From the NCBI GenBank assembly GCA_026770585.1, contig MU646639.1, forward strand, positions 386,676 to 397,850: a stretch of 11,175 nt of DNA, given 5' to 3'. Made by a program: the position numbers and the translations under genes. Positions 9,801 through 11,175 of this stretch are shown piece after piece. This DNA comes from Baffinella frigidus. Lineage: Eukaryota > Cryptophyceae > Cryptomonadales > Baffinellaceae. The stretch's first letter is position 1, and the number at the start of each line of letters is the position of its first letter. The notes beneath the pieces are model-generated. The model was not told the origin of the DNA. It ran no database searches and saw nothing but the letters and a program-made list of their open reading frames with translations.

Positions 9801-10255
9801 CGTCCTCTGTACGAGAGGCGTGTTGTGATCACAGAGGAAGCAGGGAGTCTCTGCAGAAGCAGTTGCAGTGTCCGCCTATGGTGGGAGTTCGAAGAACCGA
9901 GGTTCTCACGGACCTACAGGATCGCATCAACCTGTGGCGATGACTCTCTTCTTCCAACCGCTGGCGATTACCCTCTGTACGTGAGAAACCCACCATAACT
10001 CAATACCTCCAATAGATCCCAGACACCCTTCTGGGAATACACTCTCCTGTCTAGGACAAGGACCCGGAGACGGCGACTGAGACTGCGAACAATAAGGCGG
10101 CCGAGACAGAGGACACAGAGGGGCCACAGAAGTTTTCTTATCGAACAAAGCTCTCTGAACTTCGCGCTGACCGAGAAAGAGGGAAAGAACCGTTTATTGA
10201 GCACATAGCACGACCAAAGGCTTCGGCTCCGACGGAGACAGGGGTCTCCTTTTAA
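792..10255 (+). CDS. Partial 14-exon gene: bromodomain plus Tudor-like chromatin reader (5' end missing)
   Basis: Inferred gene model joining 792-850, 1306-1378, 1855-1920, 2696-2761, 3481-3539, 4321-4399, 4753-4807, 5085-5128, 6450-6518, 7976-8069, 8659-8722, 9359-9424, 9869-9980 and 10055-10255. Every intron is GT-AG, all 13 junctions keep frame (exit phases 2,0,0,0,2,0,1,0,0,1,2,2,0), and the total is 1107 nt ending in TAA. The protein starts inside a bromodomain (known family role: acetyl-lysine binding), continues into a Tudor/Agenet-like domain (known family role: methyl-lysine or methyl-arginine binding in many members), and ends in a low-complexity, charged tail. A nuclear chromatin-reader role is inferred from these domains. 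The start codon and first half of the bromodomain lie left of the window. Introns run from 74 to 1457 nt. Exons 1-6 are firm; exons 7-14 are provisional, and exon 10 is the weakest. I do not recognise a named orthologue. Confidence 0.7.
937..978 (+). pseudogene. Exon 1 echo: 3' half, donor GT lost
   Basis: GACACCTGGGCACTATCC through GACGGCGG matches the 3' part of exon 1, but the donor GT has become AT. Lies 90 nt after the real exon. Confidence 0.82.
1051..1097 (+). pseudogene. Exon 1 echo: 3' half with intact donor
   Basis: GGACACCATCCTCCACCG through GACGGCGG|GTCCG matches the 3' end of exon 1 with a 6-nt internal deletion (CTGGGC lost) and keeps both the donor and about 14 nt of following intron (GTCCGTCCCACAACCC). 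Confidence 0.85.
1090..1290 (+). repeat. Degenerate telomere-like AAACCCT block before exon 2
   Basis: CCCTGAACCCTAAACC variants with drifting phase run to within about 15 nt of the exon 2 acceptor. Many CTAAA/CTGAA units resemble branch-point sequence. It is interstitial and degenerate, so not a chromosome end. Confidence 0.88.
1306..1378 (+). CDS. Exon 2: bromodomain helix B and acetyl-lysine Asn
   Basis: One base completes Gly, then FQTASEVHREVTRVWSNC followed by AQFNGQ. This matches the helix-B pattern F..dv..i..NC..YN; the second Asn (in QFNG) aligns with the conserved BC-loop Asn that hydrogen-bonds acetyl-lysine in bromodomains (Asn140 of BRD4 BD1), with Phe in place of the usual Tyr before it. 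Acceptor GGATGCAG|G, donor GGACAG|GTCCGCC, phase 2 in and phase 0 out. The exit leads straight into the helix-C sequence of exon 3. A telomere-like AAACCCT block fills the intron just before the acceptor. Confidence 0.9.
1408..1560 (+). repeat. Diverged telomere-like block, CCCGAAA variant
   Basis: Repeats of AACCCGAAACCCGA, a one-base variant of AAACCCT, in the exon 2-3 intron beginning about 30 nt after the exon 2 donor. The local homogeneity of the variant implies that it expanded separately from the CCCTAAA blocks. Confidence 0.85.
1611..1768 (+). repeat. Two exon 3 acceptor echoes
   Basis: GTAGTGCAGGAGTAC (1611-1625) and GGTGGTGCAGGAGTCGG (1752-1768) copy the exon 3 splice edge TGGTGTGCAG|GAGTCGG found at 1845-1861. 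Both lose exon similarity after a few codons. A direct repeat of TGTTGATxGGxxAATCATTT (1795 and 1823) follows before the real acceptor. Confidence 0.68.
1855..1920 (+). CDS. Exon 3: bromodomain helix C
   Basis: Encodes ESEITKVAVRLCKYFDKAYK then DR, matching bromodomain helix C (compare the S-x-I/V-xxxA-xxL-xxxFe pattern). Acceptor GTGTGCAG|GAG and donor GACAGG|GTCTGT, both phase 0. Exons 2 and 3 join as ...QFNGQ-ESEITK..., the normal spacing from the BC-loop Asn to helix C. The exon sits inside an imperfect inverted repeat (arms near 1641-1710 and 2147-2213), and both of its edges are echoed in the flanking introns. Confidence 0.9.
1990..2012 (+). pseudogene. Exon 3 echo: 3' end with donor
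   Basis: GACACGGCCTACAAGGAGAGG|GT copies the exon 3 end GACAAGGCCTACAAGGACAGG|GT at 1900-1922 with two changes, and is separated from it by a C-rich stretch. Confidence 0.85.
2014..2500. other. Intron 3-4, first part
   Basis: Holds the right arm of the inverted repeat around exon 3, an 8-bp hairpin at 2162-2178 (TGGCCCGA/TCGGGCCA), and a short telomere-like run at 2460-2500. Two overlapping open frames cross 1793-2353 but they pass through exon 3 in the wrong frame and are not credible proteins. Confidence 0.55.
2501..2549 (+). pseudogene. Exon 4 echo: 5' half with acceptor
   Basis: CGTAAGTGTCGGCGCCCGGA followed by CACATTCATGGGGATGAA copies the exon 4 acceptor and start (CGTAGGTGTCGGCGCCCGGA, CACATGGGGATGAAGG) with a 4-nt insertion that breaks the frame. 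It lies 190 nt upstream of exon 4, and both copies follow telomere-like sequence. Confidence 0.88.
2696..2761 (+). CDS. Exon 4: entry to Tudor-like domain
   Basis: 22 codons in frame 0/0, beginning VSAPGH and continuing MGMKEFPHGKAWIGLQ. The acceptor is GGCGTAG|GTG and the donor CTCCAG|GTCTCC. Joined to exon 5 it gives IGLQTLTYW, the same nine-residue spacing as the IG/VG-xx-V-x-VYW strand opening many plant-type Tudor/Agenet-like domains, which is the main reason for accepting this exon. A degenerate copy of its first half with acceptor lies at about 2501-2549. The MG start of a shorter reading cannot be excluded, but phase and domain spacing fit an internal exon. Confidence 0.78.
2762..3168. 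other. Intron 4-5, AT-richer first part
   Basis: Unlike its neighbours this stretch is AT-richer (TTTTTTTT at 2775-2782, TTTTACAAAAAT) and free of telomere-like repeats. GTGTCGGCG at 2951-2959 weakly recalls the exon 4 start, and ATGACGTCCTCTCGAGTGCGCT at 2989 is a diverged unit of the minisatellite that follows. No exon seen. Confidence 0.5.
3169..3479. repeat. Roughly 32-bp minisatellite leading into exon 5
   Basis: Units of the form TGATCACGTCCTCTCGCGAG plus TGTGCTGTTGAAC recur at about 3169, 3199, 3229, 3335, 3367, 3397, 3429 and 3460. Two units end in a splice acceptor followed by ACGCTGACC: one at the decayed echo (3251) and one at the real exon 5 (3480). The acceptor is therefore part of what was duplicated. 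Confidence 0.82.
3246..3274 (+). pseudogene. Exon 5 echo with acceptor and in-frame stop
   Basis: GCACAG|ACGCTGACCTAATGGGAGATGG copies exon 5 GTACAG|ACGCTGACCTACTGGGAGATGG; one C-to-A change turns Tyr into TAA, then similarity ends. Confidence 0.92.
3481..3539 (+). CDS. Exon 5: Tudor-like domain, first strands
   Basis: Encodes TLTYWEMDHAWYSGKIVGY plus two bases of an Arg codon. The pattern YWxxDxxWYxGxVxxY is typical of Tudor/Agenet-like barrels, with the Trp and Tyr residues likely contributing to an aromatic cage (family knowledge; cage assignment is inference). Acceptor CGGTACAG|ACG, donor TATCG|GTACCA, phase 0 in and 2 out. A defective copy with the same acceptor and an in-frame TAA lies 230 nt upstream at 3252-3274. 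The intron before it is a minisatellite whose last unit runs into this acceptor. Confidence 0.92.
3598..4110. repeat. GTGCTGACGTTG-type minisatellite
   Basis: Short degenerate units of GGTGTGCTGACGTTG fill 3598-3712, 3805-3928 and 4010-4105, interrupted by the two arms of an inverted repeat. Scattered relatives also occur at 60-120 and 320-370. No exon was identified inside this intron. Confidence 0.78.
3715..4006. repeat. Large inverted repeat, about 80-nt arms
   Basis: Left arm 3715-3794 and right arm 3929-4006 are reverse complements with scattered mismatches; shared core (left strand) AGCAGAAGATGCTA, then AGGGTCA, CATATATCACCAA and CAA/AATGT. The 135-nt centre is minisatellite. Read from outside inwards, both arms translate as TREQKMLxGHL, then a variable residue or two, then IYHQ, so they may derive from coding sequence. 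Confidence 0.85.
4171..4198 (+). pseudogene. Exon 6 echo: acceptor plus exon start
   Basis: TGGCAG|GTGCGAGAAGCGGGAGCACACC copies exon 6 TCGCAG|GTGCGAAGAGGGGGAGCACGCG (CEKREHT versus CEEGEHA), then diverges. It has a usable acceptor 144 nt upstream of the real one. Confidence 0.88.
4321..4399 (+). CDS. Exon 6: Tudor-like domain, DDGE hairpin
   Basis: One base completes Arg, then CEEGEHAYELMYDDGEKEW and MKLPIHE. H-x-V/Y-x-Y-DDGE-xEW-xxL is the diagnostic second half of Tudor/Agenet-like domains, and the junction GYR-CEEGEH gives the usual spacing to WYSGKIVGY of exon 5. Acceptor GCTCGCAG|G, donor CACGAG|GTGTCT, phase 2 in and 0 out. The first 22 nt with acceptor are echoed upstream at 4171-4198, and the last 51 nt with donor are echoed downstream at 4561-4611. 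Confidence 0.93.
4561..4611 (+). CDS. Exon 6 echo, possible alternative exon (LMYDDGEKEWMKLPIHE)
   Basis: 51 nt identical to the 3' end of exon 6 except for three changes, all at third codon positions and all synonymous, with donor CACGAG|GTCTGA retained. Similarity to exon 6 stops exactly at its 5' end. Of the upstream acceptors, TTTGAAG|T at 4553 would join exon 5 in frame to give R-LA-LMYDDGE, a form seven residues shorter, whereas TTTAG|CG at 4558 would not keep frame after exon 5 or exon 6. It could be a mutually exclusive alternative exon or a recent, gene-converted copy. The source paralogue is certain; its use as an exon is inference. Confidence 0.5.
4618..4750 (+). repeat. Telomere-like block before exon 7
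   Basis: CCCCAAACACCAAACCCC then CCGTAACCCTAAAACCTAAC runs directly into the AG of the exon 7 acceptor. It contains mainly the AACCCCA variant. Confidence 0.88.
4753..4807 (+). CDS. Exon 7: tail after Tudor-like domain
   Basis: Encodes VAIIDNWEGITQPTEPWE plus one base of Gly. It has acceptor CTAACAG|GTG, donor GGGAAG|GTCACT, and phase 0 in, 1 out. It continues the domain edge (KLPIHE-VAIIDNWEG). No motif is recognised beyond this. The sequence before the acceptor is a telomere-like block that includes CTAAC, a good branch-point candidate 6-10 nt from the splice site. Support comes from splice sites, phase and protein-like composition. Confidence 0.7.
5028..5082 (+). repeat. Telomere-like block before exon 8
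   Basis: AAAACCCAACCCCAAACCCC through CCCCGAAACTGTAACGCAG, ending at the exon 8 acceptor. Confidence 0.8.
5085..5128 (+). CDS. Exon 8: basic linker
   Basis: Two bases complete Gly, followed by ADERGGRRPQRSRQ, an Arg-rich linker. It has acceptor GTAACGCAG|GGG and donor CGGCAG|GTTATT, with phase 1 in and 0 out as needed between exons 7 and 9. At 44 nt it is the shortest exon, so chance is a real worry; a basic linker could aid nuclear targeting, but that is inference. It lies between two telomere-like blocks. Confidence 0.55.
5148..5366 (+). repeat. Best-preserved telomere-like array (CCCTAAA)n
   Basis: Includes several uninterrupted CCCTAAA runs (about 5201-5218 and 5227-5285), flanked by CCCCAAA variants at the right end. 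It starts about 20 nt after the exon 8 donor. TTTAGGG is the plant, many-alga and apicomplexan-type telomere repeat. Unique sequence and exons on both sides show that it is interstitial. Confidence 0.93.
5595..5857. repeat. 132-bp tandem duplication
   Basis: Two units start CGCACCCCACTCCCCGACAC at 5595 and 5727, share CCCGCGTTTGGTGCCG, and end TCCATGGG-x-CCCGT-x-CGCGGC. Similarity is high at the ends and lower in the middle. A truncated relative is seen at about 5510-5560 (GGTGCACACCCCACTCC). Several overlapping frames stay open because of the C-rich composition; none looks like a protein. Confidence 0.88.
5858..6214. other. Intron 8-9, no exon seen
   Basis: Holds two GTGCAG/CTGCAGAGGGG motifs (5962 and 6147), a CCTGAAACCGC repeat, and a nested stem at 6070-6120. 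No convincing exon. Confidence 0.5.
6070..6120. repeat. Nested stem-loop
   Basis: Outer arms ATTACTACACA (6070-6080) and TGTGTAGTAAT (6110-6120) are perfectly complementary over 11 bp; inner arms CTTACTA (6088-6094) and TAGTAAG (6099-6105) pair over 7 bp around ATAC. GTGTAGTAATTTTC recurs at 10857-10870. Confidence 0.78.
6215..6440 (+). repeat. Telomere-like block before exon 9
   Basis: CCCTAAACCCTAAACCCTAC degrading to CCACACCCCACACC and back to GAACCCTAAACTGC, ending at the exon 9 acceptor. Confidence 0.88.
6450..6518 (+). CDS. Exon 9: acidic and Pro/His-rich segment
   Basis: 23 codons, phase 0 in and out, reading ILAEVEEEDIPEAPHRPAPH then IHQ. It has acceptor CAAAGCAG|ATA and donor CATCAG|GTTGCT. 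The acidic EVEEED run suggests a disordered linker. The exon's 3' end and donor are repeated many times in the next intron (6557-6632, 6634-6660, 6999-7031, 7363-7443, 7509-7531), which independently marks this exon boundary. Confidence 0.62.
6557..6632 (+). repeat. 25-bp tandem repeat carrying exon 9 donor
   Basis: Three exact or near-exact units of ATTTCTATCAGGTTACTAGC plus CTCAG (6557, 6582, 6607), preceded by a diverged unit that is the real exon 9 donor itself (CATCAG|GTTGCTAGCCTCAG). Each unit carries a CAG|GTTACT donor-like site. Confidence 0.92.
6634..6662 (+). pseudogene. Exon 9 echo: 3' half plus donor
   Basis: GCACCGCCCCGCACCCCACG then TCTGTCAG|GT copies exon 9 GCACCGCCCCGCACCCCACA then TCCATCAG|GT. 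Confidence 0.9.
6711..6854. mobile_element. Fold-back MITE-like element, copy 1
   Basis: Near-perfect long palindrome: left TTTTTGGGCTCACGAATTTG and TCTTTTCCGCGCGGGTTTGC pair with right GCGGAAAAGAGCCC and CCACCAAATTAGTGAGACCA, meeting at CACCGGA/TTCCGG around a short ACGCCCAGCTTGG-type loop. It has no coding capacity. Two partial copies follow in the same intron. MITE status is inferred from structure and copy number; no target-site duplication was confirmed. Confidence 0.8.
6895..6933. repeat. Perfect 16-bp hairpin
   Basis: GTACCTCAAACGGCGC (6895-6910) and GCGCCGTTTGAGGTAC (6918-6933) are exact reverse complements around the 7-nt loop CAAAGTT. Too short to be an element in itself; it could be a fold-back remnant or an RNA structure. 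Confidence 0.95.
6975..7262. other. Intron 9-10 middle: exon 9 echo plus AT-rich stretch
   Basis: At 6999-7033 GACGCCGCCCCGCCCCGCAC then TTGTATGAG|GTTCCT is a diverged exon 9 3' end. From 7090 to 7215 the DNA turns AT-rich with no repeat or exon visible. Confidence 0.55.
7263..7340. mobile_element. Fold-back element, copy 2 (one arm)
   Basis: CTCAGTCTTCTTGGTCTCAC, GGGCCCGGACTCTTTTCCGC and ACGGGTCTGTACCGGAAC match one arm plus the loop side of the element at 6711-6854; the second arm is missing. Confidence 0.8.
7363..7443 (+). pseudogene. Near full-length exon 9 echo with donor
   Basis: CTGGCGGAGGAAGGAGGATG at the start resembles exon 9 CTGGCAGAGGTCGAGGAGGA, and the end GCACCGCCCCGCACCCCACT then TCTACCAG|GTTCGG keeps the 3' edge and donor. 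The middle has drifted and lengthened. Confidence 0.78.
7509..7590. mobile_element. Exon 9 donor echo joined to fold-back element copy 3
   Basis: CCCACTTCTATCAG|GTTCCT is followed after CTCTCTCT by TCAGTCTATTTGGGCCCACC and GGATCTTTTCCGC, one arm of the element at 6711. The order exon edge, CT run, element is the same as at 6640-6720, so the whole block was copied together. Confidence 0.78.
7591..7975. other. Intron 9-10 end, no exon seen
   Basis: Contains a G tract (7817-7828), duplicated GCAACTGA motifs (7913 and 7932) and scattered GGGTTCGGGTT-type remnants. Small alternative exons cannot be excluded around TATACAG|CAACTG at 7932. Confidence 0.45.
7976..8069 (+). CDS. Exon 10 (tentative): Gly-rich linker
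   Basis: Frame chosen because exon 9 exits in phase 0 and exon 11 enters in phase 1: acceptor CTAATAAG|CGA and donor GGCCAG|GTGCGA then give RNGVSVEGGACIRGG, a poly-Gly run from the G tract at 8018-8034, and VLVRRREALRP. Within this frame it is the only AG that avoids an upstream stop and keeps phase. A second open frame across the same DNA reads EFLCDDGKPCGQ at the 3' end but does not fit the phase of exon 11. The 3' end plus donor is echoed at 8258-8291. The G tract makes frame conservation fragile, so confidence is low. Confidence 0.4.
8072..8243. repeat. GA-rich microsatellite after exon 10 donor
   Basis: GAGAGAGA with GGGAGAGG and GAGACAGA variants directly after the exon 10 donor, including CGCGCGCGTGAGCGCGCGCG at 8120-8139, a self-complementary alternating purine-pyrimidine stretch. 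Confidence 0.95.
8258..8292 (+). pseudogene. Exon 10 echo: 3' end with donor
   Basis: TTCTTGTGCGACGACGGATA then GCCTTGCGGCCAG|GT copies 8037-8071 with GGGAAG changed to GGATAG. The two copies flank the GA tract. Confidence 0.93.
8368..8423 (+). pseudogene. Exon 11 echo with acceptor and donor
   Basis: CCGTAG|GGCTGCTAGGCCCAG then GTGAACCCCAACACCGG|GTTT aligns to exon 11 end to end with a 3-nt insertion. It reads LLGPERIIDECSREPQHR in the same frame without a stop, so it could be an alternative exon, but its exit phase (0) differs from exon 11 (2). Confidence 0.7.
8659..8722 (+). CDS. Exon 11: Ser/Glu-rich segment
   Basis: Two bases complete Gly, then LLSPESMDEWSSEPRHNPAT and two bases of Arg. 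It has acceptor CTTGGCAG|GG and donor CCACCAG|GTGTGT, with phase 1 in and 2 out. The other two frames contain stops. A diverged copy with acceptor and donor lies upstream at 8368-8423, and it stays open in the corresponding frame. The exon lies between a GA-rich tract upstream (8072-8243) and a CT-rich tract downstream (8780-8975). Confidence 0.6.
8780..8975. repeat. CT-rich microsatellite between direct repeats
   Basis: (CTCTCTCC)n-type tract of about 195 nt flanked by direct copies of CGTCCGACGCCGCCC-x-TAG at 8761-8779 and 8978-8996. Open frames across it are Ser/Leu/Pro repeats with no protein meaning. Confidence 0.95.
8999..9025. repeat. 11-bp perfect hairpin
   Basis: TTTGAGGACTC (8999-9009) and GAGTCCTCAAA (9015-9025) around AAAAG, immediately after the direct repeat that ends the CT tract. 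Confidence 0.9.
9223..9480. repeat. Two CT microsatellites on either side of exon 12
   Basis: CT runs at 9219-9330 (with CGCGCGCGC at 9270) and at 9441-9478 bracket exon 12. In the first, a CACACACACA patch interrupts the run. Confidence 0.88.
9359..9424 (+). CDS. Exon 12: hydrophilic Pro/Gly/Ser segment
   Basis: One base completes Arg, then NSEAYHYPPGESSGPGAVKK and D, then two bases of Ser. It has acceptor AATAGCAG|AAA and donor GGATTC|GTCACC, with phase 2 in and out. Composition is clearly unlike the CT repeats on either side. An alternative donor GGGGCT|GTCAAA (phase 0) is possible but would not match exon 13 as drawn. No domain recognised. Confidence 0.55.
9492..9502 (+). repeat. Exon 13 acceptor echo
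   Basis: GTTGCAG|TGTC followed by GAAGATTC copies the exon 13 edge GTTGCAG|TGTCCG at 9862-9874 over 11 nt. Short, so chance cannot be ruled out on its own. Confidence 0.45.
9503..9868. other. Intron 12-13, no exon accepted
   Basis: Contains a perfect 16-bp palindrome TACGAAGCGCTTCGTA (9645-9660), a hairpin GGGGGCT-G-AGCCCCC (9719-9733) and a CCTCTGTAC echo of the exon 13 end at 9804-9812. A minus-strand frame from about 9759 to 9590 reads YPIEDYEALRTLIK; it is protein-like but unsupported. Confidence 0.5.
9869..9980 (+). CDS. Exon 13: aromatic-rich segment
   Basis: One base completes Ser, then VRLWWEFEEPRFSRTYR and 20 more residues ending in GDYPLY. It has acceptor GTTGCAG|TGT and strong donor CTGTAC|GTGAGA, with phase 2 in and 0 out into exon 14. 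A second frame (SAEAVAVSAYGGSSKNRG) is also open here, so the frame call leans on phase and the donor. Supporting the boundaries, the acceptor edge GTTGCAG|TGTC is echoed at 9492-9502 and the 3' edge CCTCTGTAC at 9804-9812. No family recognised. Confidence 0.5.
10055..10255 (+). CDS. Exon 14: C-terminal exon with stop
   Basis: Encodes 66 codons and TAA. It begins DKDPETATETANNKAAETED, followed later by KFSYRTKLSELRADRERGK and ending ETGVSF. The acceptor CTGTCTAG|GAC supplies an in-frame stop directly upstream, as expected for a true internal boundary. The first third is acidic and Thr/Ala-rich; the middle is highly charged and probably helical. An alternative +1 frame stays open to a TAG at 10207, but it is Arg-rich shadow-like sequence. 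The preceding intron is only 74 nt. A later exon reached by a donor GGG|GTCTCC at about 10244 cannot be excluded. Confidence 0.6.
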   Translation, partial: DKDPETATETANNKAAETEDTEGPQKFSYRTKLSELRADRERGKEPFIEHIARPKASAPTETGVSF

Positions 10256-10671
10256 TGATACAAACATGGCCACCATGTGTTCCCCTCCGGAGGCTAGGTT
10301 TCAGCAGGACTTAATGACAGAGGCTGCAAGCTCCCTTTCACCGACGGCGCGGGTTCGCCAACAGCGCGATCCCTTTCTGAGAAACTCCAGTTACTGTCCA
10401 CCTCCACCACCTCGACGCCCTTCGATGAGAAGTAGAGAAGTGCGGCGCGGTGGATCACGTGGTGGCTGAACGAGTACGCTTGGAGGTACATGTCGATCTG
10501 CAGACGGTCTCTTGGCCACGAACACAATCAAAGAAGCCAAGGTTGACAGTTTAGTACCAGCATCGTGAACGTATAGCTGTGATTTACTGTTTTCGTGTCG
10601 GGAAAAGGATGTGAAAAGGCTTGAGCAGGGGACCTCGAATACAAGTACCGGCACACCCTCCCCTGACAGGA
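10256..10671. other. 3' flank of the gene
   Basis: ATGGCCACCATG lies at 10266, 10 nt after the stop codon, in a favourable Kozak-like context and opens a 67-codon Pro/Arg/Ser-rich frame to 10469. It has no recognised motif. No AATAAA signal was found near the stop; some algae and alveolates do not use that signal. Confidence 0.45.
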
Positions 10672-10790
10672 CAGGGGTTTCTCGAATGCAAGAACCCGCA
10701 CCTCCCTCTTAGGACCACCGTAGGGTCCTAGTGATTGGCCTACTGTAGGGCCCTAGGAGGGTGCGGGTTTTTGTATTCGAGATGCCCCTG
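10672..10790. mobile_element. 119-bp fold-back element with extra arm copy
   Basis: CAGGGGTTTCTCGAATGCAA, GAACCCGCACC and TCCCTC...AGG pair with CCTAGGAGGGTGCGGGTTTT and TGTATTCGAGATGCCCCTG. A third, direct copy of the arm (CTCGAATACAAGTACCGGCA then CACCCTCCCCT) lies just left at 10634-10665. No coding capacity. MITE-like structure is inferred. Confidence 0.85.
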
Positions 10791-11175
10791 CCACTCGAGG
10801 CTAAAAATGTGACTATTTAAAAACAGGGATTCTTTTACAAGTGAAGGGGAAAAAAGTGTAGTAATTTTCACACAAATGGCGGAATTCCGCCCGCAACGTG
10901 ACCACGCCTATCCGTGACTGGTACTAAATTTAACAGCCCCACATTTAAAATAGTCCCATTTCTAGCCTGGAGTGGTGTAGGCACCATGCTATTGCACTGT
11001 ACTTCATACCCGTATACCACCCCCAGACGGTTTCTGCCGAGTCCTTCCACGAACCGGCGAGGTCTGGGGCTACGTTAGTGGGATTGAATCAATTTCAACG
11101 GTCCCAAAGGTTCACCATCTCTGTCTCTGTCTGCCTGTCGGTGTTTGTCTCTCTCTCTCTCTCTCCCCCCCTCCC
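10791..11175. other. Right end of window, no gene seen
   Basis: AT-rich CTATTTAAAAAC at 10813, a shared 14-mer GTGTAGTAATTTTC (10857-10870), a perfect 14-bp palindrome GGCGGAATTCCGCC (10878-10891), and a terminal CT microsatellite from 11119. A short minus-strand frame (11050-10868) has no recognisable motif. Confidence 0.55.

Noticed and set aside
9806-9818. rRNA fragment (GTACGAGAGG resembles the 28S sarcin-ricin loop)
   Set aside because: Only about ten bases match and no other rRNA motif is nearby; it is better explained as an echo of the exon 13 end.

Overview
The window is intronic, repeat-rich nuclear DNA from a eukaryote. I infer one plus-strand gene of at least 14 small exons, running from position 792 or earlier to a stop codon at 10255 and starting off the left edge. 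Degenerate AAACCCT repeats (the plant/alveolate TTTAGGG telomere type) are scattered through the introns, next to CT/GA microsatellites, minisatellites and fold-back elements. Tiny exons (44-112 nt, last one 201 nt) in long GT-AG introns suggest a protist or alga with TTTAGGG telomeres (green alga, alveolate and brown alga are all possible). The species cannot be fixed from this sequence. No bacterial gene, rRNA, tRNA, CRISPR array or transposase gene was recognised.

The exons were found by reading for protein motifs and checking splice phase; nearly all are too short to show as open reading frames. Exons 1-3 (792-850, 1306-1378, 1855-1920) encode most of a bromodomain, including the BC-loop Asn expected to bind acetyl-lysine. 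Exons 4-6 (2696-2761, 3481-3539, 4321-4399) encode a Tudor/Agenet-like 'Royal family' domain. Exons 7-14 (4753-10255) encode a low-complexity tail with an acidic patch, a Trp/aromatic stretch and a charged C-terminus. All 13 junctions are phase-compatible and the assembled coding length is 1107 nt (368 codons plus stop). The first six exons are well supported by domain motifs; exons 7-14 rest on splice sites, phase and composition and are less certain. The product is probably a chromatin reader.

The most unusual signal is that exon edges are 'echoed' in the neighbouring introns. Short copies of an acceptor plus exon start, or of an exon end plus donor, lie near at least nine of the 14 exons, mostly decayed. 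One echo, of exon 6 at 4561-4611, differs from its parent at three sites in 51, all synonymous, so it may be a usable alternative exon. Telomere-like blocks run up to the acceptors of exons 2, 7, 8 and 9, and minisatellite arrays run up to those of exons 1 and 5. Exon 3 lies between inverted repeats, and exon 11 between a GA tract and a CT tract, so the pre-mRNA could loop out either exon.

Layout: 1-791 upstream intron with exon 1 echoes and a 75-bp minisatellite; 792-1920 bromodomain exons; 1921-4752 Tudor-like exons with minisatellites and a large inverted repeat; 4753-6449 exons 7-8, the longest telomere-like blocks and a 132-bp tandem repeat; 6450-7975 exon 9 followed by its echoes and a fold-back element family; 7976-10255 exons 10-14 among GA/CT microsatellites; 10256-11175 3' flank with a fold-back element and no convincing gene.
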